Source of the DNA: an uncultured beta proteobacterium
GTDB lineage: Bacteria; Pseudomonadota; Gammaproteobacteria; Burkholderiales; Rhodocyclaceae
Reading direction: 5' to 3'
DNA length: 7,742 nucleotides
NCBI GenBank assembly: GCA_903933395.1
Contig: CAIZKA010000412.1
Span: forward strand, 1-7,742
A program made the translations under genes and the position numbers. The notes beneath the pieces are model-generated. The model ran no database searches. It was not told where the DNA came from and worked only from the letters and a program-made list of their open reading frames with translations. Shown here piece after piece: positions 1 to 5,132 of this stretch. Position 1 is the stretch's first letter. The number at the start of each line of letters is the position of its first letter.

Positions 1-903
1 CGCCGTTGCGGGATGCCTCAGGGCCAACTTCCATGCATGCAGCGCCTGGCGCGGGAATGCATCGAGAAGTGCATTGCCGCTCTTCGTCTTGCCGTAAACG
101 GGATCACCGGCCAGCGGGTGCTTGATCGATGCCAGATGGACCCGGATCTGGTGCGTGCGCCCGGTTTCCAGCCGGCATTCGAGCAAGGTGGCGCCGGCGA
201 AGCGCTCGAGCACCGCGTAATGCGTGCGCGCTTCCTTGCCGCCGGTGCGGACGATGGCCATTTTCGTGCGCTGCACGGCATGGCGGCCCAGCGGCGCATC
301 GACCGTGCCGTCGCGCTCGACCGCGCCCAAGGCGAGGGCAAGGTAGTGCCGCTGCACCGAGCGCGCCTGCATCTGGCGCACCAGGTCGGTCTGCGCCGTC
401 AGGGTCTTCGCCACCACCAGCAGACCGCTGGTGTCCTTGTCCAGGCGATGCACGATGCCGGCGCGGGGAATGCCGGCCAGCTGCGGCGCATGATGCAGGA
501 GCGCATTGAGCAGGGTGCCGGAAGGATTGCCGTTGCCCGGATGGACGACCAGTCCGGCGGGCTTGTCGATCACGATCAGGTCGTCGTCCTCGAACGCGAC
601 GGCGAGCGCGATGTCTTCCGCCGCGTCCGCGGAAGTCGGCGCTGAAAGGACGGCAAAATTCGCGGCGAAGTCGATGCGCTCTCCGCCATAGACCTTGCGC
701 TTGGACTCGGCCGCGGCCCCGTCCACGCGAATCAGGCCGTCCTTCAGCCAGCCCTGCAGGCGGCTGCGCGAATGCTCGGGGAACAACCTCGCCAGAGTCG
801 CGTCGAGGCGCCAGCCGGCGCAATCGAAGGGCACCGCAAGGCTCTGGGGCGGCGCAGGGCTTGGGCTATAATCGGCCGGAAATTCATGCGAGGTTTTCAC
901 CAT
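1..903 (-). CDS. rluD: RluD, 23S rRNA pseudouridine synthase (3' end off the window)
   Basis: Family role: RluD converts uridines 1911, 1915 and 1917 of 23S rRNA helix 69 to pseudouridine, late in 50S assembly in the cytoplasm. The frame is open from the left edge to 903, giving about 301 residues without a stop, so the C-terminus is missing. Seen: an N-terminal S4 RNA-binding domain (about residues 28-80, with GWRLD and SRSRLQGWLKDG), then the RluA/RluD catalytic domain with GIVHRLDKDTSGL. Asp155 of that motif aligns with the catalytic Asp of E. coli RluD. GRTHQIRVHLA and RQALHAWKL follow. Start: ATG at 903 (GTG at 900 is also possible). GTG at 834 would cut the conserved LxVP strand before the S4 domain, so I prefer the upstream start, although no Shine-Dalgarno sequence is visible. 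It is divergent from bamD. The family assignment is very secure; the start is less so. Confidence 0.95.
   Translation of the reverse strand, partial: MVKTSHEFPADYSPSPAPPQSLAVPFDCAGWRLDATLARLFPEHSRSRLQGWLKDGLIRVDGAAAESKRKVYGGERIDFAANFAVLSAPTSADAAEDIALAVAFEDDDLIVIDKPAGLVVHPGNGNPSGTLLNALLHHAPQLAGIPRAGIVHRLDKDTSGLLVVAKTLTAQTDLVRQMQARSVQRHYLALALGAVERDGTVDAPLGRHAVQRTKMAIVRTGGKEARTHYAVLERFAGATLLECRLETGRTHQIRVHLASIKHPLAGDPVYGKTKSGNALLDAFPRQALHAWKLALRHPATA
867..872 (+). promoter_or_regulatory. -10 box of the probable bamD promoter
   Basis: A perfect TATAAT, preceded by GGGC, stands at 867-872. It would place transcription start near 879, about 23 nt before the bamD ATG. No good -35 hexamer is seen 16-18 bp upstream (GC-rich, TCTGGG-like), so the promoter would lean on the -10 region. 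A GAGG Shine-Dalgarno sequence at 890-893 lies 8 nt before the ATG. The box falls inside the probable 5' coding part of the divergent rluD. Confidence 0.6.
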
Positions 904-1726
904 GCGTAGTTTAGCGGCATTCCTGCGGGCGATCGCCCCCATCGTAGTCATCGGCGCAAGCCTCGGCGCAGGCCTGCTGGGTGGTTGCGGCCTGCTGCCC
1001 GACCAGATCGACGAGACCTCGAGCTGGTCTGCCAACAAGCTCTACAGCGAAGCCAAGAATTCCATGGCCGAGGGTGCCTACGACAAGGCCATCAAGTATT
1101 TCGAAAAGCTCGAAGCCCGCTTCCCGTATGGTCGCTACGCACAACAGGCGCAGCTTGAAGTCGCCTACGCGTATTTCCGCCAGGGCGAGGTGGCGTCGAC
1201 GATTGCCGCCTGCGATCGATTCATCCGCCTGCACCCGAACCACCCCAACGTCGATTACGCCTACTATTTGAAGGGCCTCGCCAACTTCAACGAAGATCTC
1301 GGCCTGCTCGGCTACGTGAGCCAGCAGGATCTCACCGAGCGCGACCCCAAGGCCGCGCGCGACTCCTTCGAGGCCTTCAAGGTGCTGGTCGCCAAGTACC
1401 CGGAAAGCAAATACACGCCGGACGCCACTGCGCGCATGAAGTACCTGGTCAATGCCATGGCCTCGAATGAGGTGCATGTCGCCCGCTACTACATGAAGCG
1501 CGAAGCCTACGTTGCGGCGCTCAACCGCGCGCAAACCGCGGTCAAGACCTACCCTGACGCTCCGGCCAACGAAGAAGCCCTGTTCATCATGATCAAGGCT
1601 TACGACGCACTCGGCATGACCGCCCTGCGCGACGACACCGAGCGCGTGATGCGCAGAAACTTCCCCGCCAGCGAGTACTATGCGCGGGGACTGAACACGA
1701 ACACGCCCTGGTGGAAACTCTGGTAG
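902..1726 (+). CDS. bamD: BamD, outer membrane protein assembly factor lipoprotein
   Basis: BamD (also ComL/YfiO) is the essential lipoprotein of the BAM complex. It works with BamA at the periplasmic face of the outer membrane to fold and insert beta-barrel proteins. Seen: a 274-residue product with a lipoprotein signal peptide (hydrophobic about residues 11-26) and lipobox Leu26-Gly-Gly-Cys29, Cys29 being the likely lipidated residue. TPR-like helical repeats follow: LYSEAKNSMAEGAYDKAIKY, then a block with RFPYGRYAQQAQLEVAYAYF and the family signature around HPNHPNVDYAYYLKGLANF. Length is typical of the family. ATG at 902 is supported by GAGG at 890-893. It is probably transcribed from the TATAAT at 867. 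No clear terminator follows the stop, so readthrough toward the dehydrogenase is possible. Confidence 0.97.
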   Translation: MRSLAAFLRAIAPIVVIGASLGAGLLGGCGLLPDQIDETSSWSANKLYSEAKNSMAEGAYDKAIKYFEKLEARFPYGRYAQQAQLEVAYAYFRQGEVASTIAACDRFIRLHPNHPNVDYAYYLKGLANFNEDLGLLGYVSQQDLTERDPKAARDSFEAFKVLVAKYPESKYTPDATARMKYLVNAMASNEVHVARYYMKREAYVAALNRAQTAVKTYPDAPANEEALFIMIKAYDALGMTALRDDTERVMRRNFPASEYYARGLNTNTPWWKLW

Positions 1727-1777
1727 GCCGCTGAGCGACGCACCTTGCTGGGTTTAGCCACGTGCGACGCGTCGTCA
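1727..1777. other. Spacer between bamD and the first inverted-repeat element
   Basis: This 51-bp stretch holds no gene. It contains one perfect 10-bp palindrome, CGACGCGTCG (1765-1774), immediately before the element's TCA flank. No T-rich terminator tract and no convincing -35/-10 pair is visible. The palindrome may be an operator or chance in GC-rich DNA. Confidence 0.4.
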
Positions 1778-1921
1778 GAGCTTGTGAAGAAATCGTAGCG
1801 AGCGGGCCGCAGCGGGGTGCGGCCGGAGCGCAGCTACCGGAATGTACGTCGTTGTACATGAGGATAGCGAGCACCGCCCAAGCCCCGATCCGGCACGCGC
1901 AGTAGATTTATTCATAAGCTC
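1778..1921 (+). mobile_element. MITE-like element, copy A (144 bp), upstream of the dehydrogenase gene
   Basis: This non-coding element begins GAGCTTGTGAAGAAATC and ends with the imperfect inverse (reverse complement of the right end: GAGCTTATGAATAAATC). That gives a 17-bp terminal inverted repeat with GAG...CTC tips. Copy B at 3475-3616 is its near-identical inverted partner. Inside is a GC-rich hairpin (GTAGC 1795-1799 with GCTAC 1833-1837; GGCCGCA 1805-1811 with TGCGGCC 1818-1824) and a second hairpin (ATGTAC 1842-1847 with GTACAT 1854-1859). An 8-bp direct repeat, TAGCGAGC, occurs at 1796 and 1865. No transposase fits, so it would be mobilised in trans. The left flank is TCA (1775-1777). 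The right flank reads CA (1922-1923), as if a T were lost from a TCA duplication. TIR tips and a 3-bp TNA-type duplication resemble some IS5-family groups, but this is an inference without a database match. Confidence 0.8.
1842..1859 (+). other. Hairpin inside copy A with a compensating base pair relative to copy B
   Basis: ATGTAC (1842-1847) and GTACAT (1854-1859) form a perfect 6-bp stem around the loop GTCGTT. In copy B the equivalent stem is GCAC (3539-3542) with GTGC (3549-3552), 4 bp. The pair T1845-A1856 of copy A corresponds to C-G in copy B, so both sides changed and pairing was kept. Confidence 0.7.
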
Positions 1922-1922
1922 C

Positions 1923-1928
1923 AAGGAG
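1923..1928 (+). promoter_or_regulatory. Shine-Dalgarno sequence of the dehydrogenase, next to the element end
   Basis: AAGGAG lies 7 nt before the ATG at 1936, a near-ideal ribosome binding site. It begins one base after the last element base (1921). Anything 5' to it in the mRNA, if transcription begins upstream, is therefore element sequence. Confidence 0.85.
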
Positions 1929-1935
1929 AACCCGC

Positions 1936-3474
1936 ATGCCCGTCGACATCCAGTCGCCCGCCCTTTGTCTCGGCATCGTCGGCACCGGCGCCATGGGTCG
2001 CGGCATTGCCCAGATCGCGGCGCAGGCGGGCATCCGCGTACTGCTTTACGACGCGCTGCACGGCGCCGCCACCGGCGCGCGGGAAACCGTGATCGCCACG
2101 CTGGAAAAGCTTGCCGGCAAGGGCAAGATCACGGCCGAAGCCCTGTCTGCTGCCTCGGCCAAACTGGAGGTCGTGCCGCGCCTGGACGGGCTGGCCTCCG
2201 CGCACGTCATTGTCGAAGCGATTGTCGAAAACCTCGATGTCAAGAAGGCCCTGTTCCAGCAACTGGAAGACATCATCGCCGCCGACTGCATACTCGCCAC
2301 AAATACCTCCTCGCTCTCCGTGACCTCGATCGCCGCCGCCTGCAAACGGCCCGAACGCGTCGGCGGATTTCACTTCTTCAATCCCGTGCCGTTGATGAAA
2401 ATCGTCGAGGTCATCGACGGCCTGCTCACCGCACCGTGGGTATCGGCGGCGCTGCTGTCGCTGGGGCAGCGCATGGGCCACACGGCAGTCGCAGCCCGCG
2501 ACACGCCCGGTTTCATCGTCAATCACGCCGGCCGCGGTTTTGTCACCGAAGCGCTGCGCGTGCTCGGTGAAGGCGTCACCGATTTCCGCGAGATCGATCG
2601 CATCATGCGCGAAGCCGCGGGCTTTCGCATGGGACCCTTCGAACTCATGGACCTCACCGGGCTCGATGTTTCGCAGCCGGTAATGGAGTCCATCTACAAC
2701 CAGTACTACCAGGAGCCGCGCTACCGGCCCTCGCCCCTCGCCGCGCAGCGCCTGGCCGGCGGCTTGCTGGGGCGCAAGACCGGACGCGGTTTTTACAGCT
2801 ACGCCGATGGCGTCGCCGAGACCATGCCCGCGGCCGCCGTGCCGGCTGTCAGGCCGGCCAGCGTCTGGGTCAGCCAGACCCATCCGGAATGGGGGGATGT
2901 CCTGCGCGACATCGCCTCAGCCGCCGGTATCGCAGTCGAAACCGACTACATGCCGAGCAGCGGCGCCCTGTGCGTCGTGACGCCGCTGGGCACCGACATC
3001 ACCACCTGCTGCGTCGAGCAGGGCCTGGACCCGCGCCACACGGTTGGCATCGACTGCCTGTTCGGCATTGCCGCGGCCAAGGGCGTGCGCCGCAGCGTGA
3101 TGACGACACCGCTGACCACGCCGGCCATGCGCGACGCGGCGCACGCCATGTTCGCCGCCGACGGCAGCGCCGTCAGCGTGATGCGCGACAGTGCGGGCTT
3201 CGTCACCCAGCGCATAGTCGCCTGCATTGTCAACATCGGGTGCGACATCGCCCAACAGGGCGTGGCCAGTCCGGCCGACATCGACCGCGCAGTCAATCTC
3301 GGCCTGGGCTACCCCAAAGGCCCCCTGGCCTTCGGCGATGCACTGGGCGCCAGGAACATGCTGGCGATCCTCGAAGCCATGCTGGATTTTTACGGTGACC
3401 CGCGCTACCGCGCCAGCCCGTGGCTGAAGCGCCGCGCGCTTCTCGGCGTATCCCTGCTCACCGAAGAAAGCTGA
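1936..3474 (+). CDS. paaH: 3-hydroxyacyl-CoA dehydrogenase, PaaH type (two 3HCDH domains)
   Basis: The enzyme oxidises a (3S)-3-hydroxyacyl-CoA to the 3-oxoacyl-CoA with NAD+. PaaH in phenylacetate degradation uses 3-hydroxyadipyl-CoA. Seen in the 512-residue product: an N-terminal Rossmann domain with Gly16-Thr-Gly18-Ala-Met-Gly21; VIVEAIVENLDVKK and the ATNTSSLSVTSIA segment; HFFNPVPLMK with the likely catalytic dyad His146 and Glu158 (the family's 12-residue spacing); then a first C-terminal 3HCDH domain (about 187-290, TPGFIVN and GPFELMDLTGLD). After a linker, a second 3HCDH domain follows (about 395-495, SAGFVTQRI and NLGLGYPKGPLAFGD). The ending (RYRASPWLKRRALL) resembles PaaH. It stands alone: no other beta-oxidation or phenylacetate genes are visible. 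It sits between two inverted copies of a MITE-like element, and its TGA stop is one half of the direct repeat flanking copy B. A 3-hydroxybutyryl-CoA or general fatty-acid substrate is the alternative. The fold is certain, the substrate is not. Confidence 0.9.
   Translation: MPVDIQSPALCLGIVGTGAMGRGIAQIAAQAGIRVLLYDALHGAATGARETVIATLEKLAGKGKITAEALSAASAKLEVVPRLDGLASAHVIVEAIVENLDVKKALFQQLEDIIAADCILATNTSSLSVTSIAAACKRPERVGGFHFFNPVPLMKIVEVIDGLLTAPWVSAALLSLGQRMGHTAVAARDTPGFIVNHAGRGFVTEALRVLGEGVTDFREIDRIMREAAGFRMGPFELMDLTGLDVSQPVMESIYNQYYQEPRYRPSPLAAQRLAGGLLGRKTGRGFYSYADGVAETMPAAAVPAVRPASVWVSQTHPEWGDVLRDIASAAGIAVETDYMPSSGALCVVTPLGTDITTCCVEQGLDPRHTVGIDCLFGIAAAKGVRRSVMTTPLTTPAMRDAAHAMFAADGSAVSVMRDSAGFVTQRIVACIVNIGCDIAQQGVASPADIDRAVNLGLGYPKGPLAFGDALGARNMLAILEAMLDFYGDPRYRASPWLKRRALLGVSLLTEES
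3472..3474 (+). repeat. Left half of the 3-bp target duplication of copy B (TGA, also the stop codon)
   Basis: TGA at 3472-3474 immediately precedes the GAG tip of copy B, and TGA recurs at 3617-3619 right after its CTC tip. The left copy is the stop codon of the dehydrogenase. A 3-bp match can arise by chance, but its exact position at both TIR tips supports a target-site duplication. Confidence 0.55.
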
Positions 3475-3616
3475 GAGCTTGTGAATAAATCTACTGCGCG
3501 TGCCGGATCGGGGCTTGGGCGGTGCTCGCTATCCTCATGCACAACCACGTGCTCCGGTAGCTGCGCTCCGGCCGCACCCCGCTGCGGCCCGCTCGCTACG
3601 ATTTCTTCACAAGCTC
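3475..3616 (-). mobile_element. MITE-like element, copy B (142 bp), inverted, downstream of the dehydrogenase gene
   Basis: Read on the minus strand this is nearly the same sequence as 1778-1921. I count four substitutions (copy A positions 1845, 1850, 1856, 1915) and one 2-nt deletion (copy A 1842-1843). Its terminal inverted repeats, GAGCTTGTGAATAAATC at 3475 and GAGCTTGTGAAGAAATC read from 3616, match over 17 bp with one mismatch. It is flanked by TGA on both sides. The GC-rich hairpin is conserved unchanged; the second hairpin keeps pairing through a compensating change. The two copies face each other with their GAATAAATC ends toward the gene between them. It occupies nearly all the space between the dehydrogenase and the convergent FHA gene, and has no coding capacity of its own. 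Confidence 0.82.
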
Positions 3617-3647
3617 TGAGCACTGCGCCGCGCCCCTGCGGCGCTCA
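3617..3647. terminator. Hairpin at the junction of convergent genes, probable bidirectional terminator
   Basis: GCGCCGC (3625-3631) pairs with GCGGCGC (3638-3644) around the loop GCCCCT. TGA (3617-3619) pairs with TCA (3645-3647) after a 5-nt bulge, 10 bp in all. TCA at 3645-3647 is the stop codon of the minus-strand FHA gene. No clean T tract follows on either strand, so termination efficiency is uncertain. It may have served both convergent genes before copy B was inserted. Confidence 0.55.
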
Positions 3648-4259
3648 GTCCACGACGAAACGGAACTGATCGCGTCCGTGCCCGCCGAAGAAAATCGTGT
3701 CGCCGGGACTCAGCACCACCTCGCTCACGGGCGACTCGATCCGGGCATTGAGGAAAGTGCCGTTGGTCGACCCGAGGTCGCGCAAAACCGCCTTGTGGTC
3801 GATGATGCCGATCCATGCATGATGGTATGAAGCCCGCGGGTCGGAGATGACGATATCGTTCTTTGGGTCACGCCCCACGGTGATCCCGGCGGCCGTTACG
3901 GCAAAGCTGTGGTCCTTCTGGCTGCCGCCGACGCAAACCAGCCGGGCCGCCTTCTGCGGCGGCAGGGGCGCGGCGTCGCGATGCAGTGGCGCATGGACAG
4001 CGCCGTCCGCGGCCCCGCGAATATGGACCCGTGTCGCATTGGGATCAAATTTGGCTTCCAGCGGGCTGGTGGCCGGGTGGGCCGTCGGCTGCGCAGCGGG
4101 GCCGGCGGCGGGACGGGGAGCGGCGGACGCCGCCCCGGCGCGATACGCCGCCTCCAGCGCCTTGGCCCTCTGCGCGCGGCGGTGCCGATCCCACTGGCTT
4201 AAGCCGATGCCGATCAGAACGAGGACAAACAAACCCCAGAAAACATATTCCTTGACCAC
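3645..4259 (-). CDS. Membrane-anchored FHA-domain protein
   Basis: FHA domains bind phosphothreonine peptides, usually in Ser/Thr-kinase signalling or secretion-system control. Seen in the 204-residue product: one N-terminal transmembrane helix (about residues 6-21), a basic stop-transfer stretch (RHRRAQRAK, 25-33) that predicts a cytoplasmic C-terminal part, an Ala/Pro-rich linker (about 41-105), then an FHA domain (about 106-203). The domain has Gly129-Arg130, Asn134-Asp135-Ile136, Ser144 and His147, and GSTNGTFLN (163-171). The usual S-R-x-H core reads S-Y-H-H, so the conserved Arg is Tyr145. Start: GTG at 4259, chosen because GGAG (4271-4268) lies 8 nt upstream. No kinase, phosphatase or secretion gene is adjacent, so its partner is unknown. 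It follows rlmB by 135 bp on the same strand and its stop codon sits inside a hairpin. Confidence 0.88.
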   Translation of the reverse strand: MVKEYVFWGLFVLVLIGIGLSQWDRHRRAQRAKALEAAYRAGAASAAPRPAAGPAAQPTAHPATSPLEAKFDPNATRVHIRGAADGAVHAPLHRDAAPLPPQKAARLVCVGGSQKDHSFAVTAAGITVGRDPKNDIVISDPRASYHHAWIGIIDHKAVLRDLGSTNGTFLNARIESPVSEVVLSPGDTIFFGGHGRDQFRFVVD

Positions 4260-4267
4260 TTGCGAAT

Positions 4268-4271
4268 CTCC
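4268..4271 (-). promoter_or_regulatory. Shine-Dalgarno sequence deciding the GTG start of the FHA gene
   Basis: On the minus strand, GGAG at 4271-4268 stands 8 nt before GTG 4259, where the hydrophobic N-terminal helix begins. This supports GTG over later in-frame starts, which would remove the membrane anchor. Confidence 0.65.
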
Positions 4272-4394
4272 ATGACGCCTGGCAAAAACAGGAGTGAATC
4301 ACGGCTGGCCACATGGCCCAGTGCCTGATGCCAACGAGAGAATGACAATTTCAAGAATAGCAGGAAACATTAGTGAATGGGCATACCGCAAGCT
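4272..4394. other. Spacer between rlmB and the FHA gene
   Basis: This spacer is more A+T-rich than the surrounding genes, especially 4336-4380, as expected for a regulatory region. TATTCT on the minus strand near 4360 is a weak -10 candidate, but I find no matching -35. No T-tract terminator for rlmB is obvious. The FHA gene may have its own promoter here or be read through from rlmB. Confidence 0.35.
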
Positions 4395-5132
4395 TCAGGC
4401 GCCGCGCTGGCGCCGCGCCTCGAACAGGCAGATGCCGGCCGAGACGGAAACATTGAGGCTTTCCACGCTGCCGTGCATCGGAATCCGCGCCAGTTCGTCG
4501 CAGGTCTCGCGGGTCAGGCGGCGCATGCCGTCGCCCTCGGCGCCGAGCACCCAGGCACAGGGGCCCTTCTGGTCGATGGCATAGAGTTCCTTGTCCGCCT
4601 CGCCCGCCGCGCCGATGACCCAAATGCCGCGTTCCTGCATTTCGCGCAAGGACCGCGCCAGGTTGGTCACCACGATGTAGGGCACACTGTCGGCGGCGCC
4701 GCTGGCGACCTTGATCACCGTGGCATTGAGCCCACAGGCCTTGTCCCTGGGCGCCACCACGGCATGTGCGCCGGCGGCGTCGGCCGCGCGCAGGCAGGCG
4801 CCGAGGTTGTGCGGATCGGTGATGCCGTCGAGCACCAGCAGCAGCGCCGGTTCGGTGAGGCCGTCGAGCACGTCGTCCAGCGTGATGTGCTTCGCCTGCG
4901 CCGCGACCTTCGCCACGACGCCCTGATGTTGTGTGCCGCCGGCGAGGCCGTCGAGCCGCTTGGCATCGCTAAGGATCACGCGCACGCCATGGGCTTCGGC
5001 CAGCTTCAGCAGGTCGCGCATGCGGCCGTCCTGACGGCCCTCGGCGACGGTGATCTCCTTGACGTCGTCGGCCGCGTGGCGCAGCTTGGCGGTAATGGCA
5101 TGAAAGCCGTGAATCAGTCGCGTTTCACTCAT
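4395..5132 (-). CDS. rlmB: RlmB, 23S rRNA (guanosine-2251 2'-O)-methyltransferase
   Basis: RlmB, a SpoU-family (SPOUT, trefoil-knot) enzyme, uses S-adenosylmethionine to methylate the 2'-OH of G2251 in the 23S rRNA P loop. Seen in the 245-residue product: an N-terminal substrate-binding domain (about 1-75, starting RLIHGFHAI and including GTQHQGVVA); motif 1 with DPHNLGACLRAADAAGA (Asn109, Arg115); motif 2 with WVLGAEGDGM (Glu199); and motif 3 with GSVESLNVSVSAG (Asn227). These positions match the E. coli catalytic and SAM-binding residues offset by one. Length is normal for the family. ATG at 5132 follows GAGG by 6 nt and overlaps the end of the mscS gene by 8 nt (ATGAGTGA), suggesting translational coupling as a late gene of the minus-strand operon. 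Confidence 0.96.
   Translation of the reverse strand: MSETRLIHGFHAITAKLRHAADDVKEITVAEGRQDGRMRDLLKLAEAHGVRVILSDAKRLDGLAGGTQHQGVVAKVAAQAKHITLDDVLDGLTEPALLLVLDGITDPHNLGACLRAADAAGAHAVVAPRDKACGLNATVIKVASGAADSVPYIVVTNLARSLREMQERGIWVIGAAGEADKELYAIDQKGPCAWVLGAEGDGMRRLTRETCDELARIPMHGSVESLNVSVSAGICLFEARRQRGA

Noticed and set aside
18..823. Long minus-strand open frames (18-341 and 104-823) within the rluD region
   Set aside because: They are Arg/Ala/Pro-rich translations out of frame with rluD, whose own frame carries S4 and catalytic motifs and is open to the window edge.
927..938. Perfect 12-bp palindrome GGGCGATCGCCC in the start of bamD
   Set aside because: It lies in signal-peptide codons, such palindromes are frequent in GC-rich genomes, and there is no second site or regulator gene to support an operator.
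911..1534. A 207-codon minus-strand open frame opposite bamD
   Set aside because: It is antisense to a clear BamD reading frame and shows no recognisable domain; such frames are common in GC-rich DNA.
1778..1921. A CRISPR array, attC site or structured RNA gene as explanation of the repeats
   Set aside because: There are only two copies, inverted and far apart, with terminal inverted repeats and apparent target duplication and no adjacent cas or integrase gene; this fits a MITE better.
1842..2570. Plus-strand open frame starting inside copy A and running through the dehydrogenase
   Set aside because: It starts in element sequence and continues as low-complexity Arg/His-rich translation out of frame with the dehydrogenase. 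The element parts of this and similar frames (1593-1874, 3405-3623, 3481-3669) merely read the repeat.
1912..2883. A 323-codon minus-strand open frame opposite the dehydrogenase
   Set aside because: It is the antisense shadow of a gene with full Rossmann and 3HCDH motifs; nothing in it is recognisable.
1778..3616. The whole interval as a composite transposon
   Set aside because: The outer flanks are TCA and TGA, which are not direct repeats, there is no transposase, and copy B has its own TGA/TGA flanks. Separate insertions fit better.
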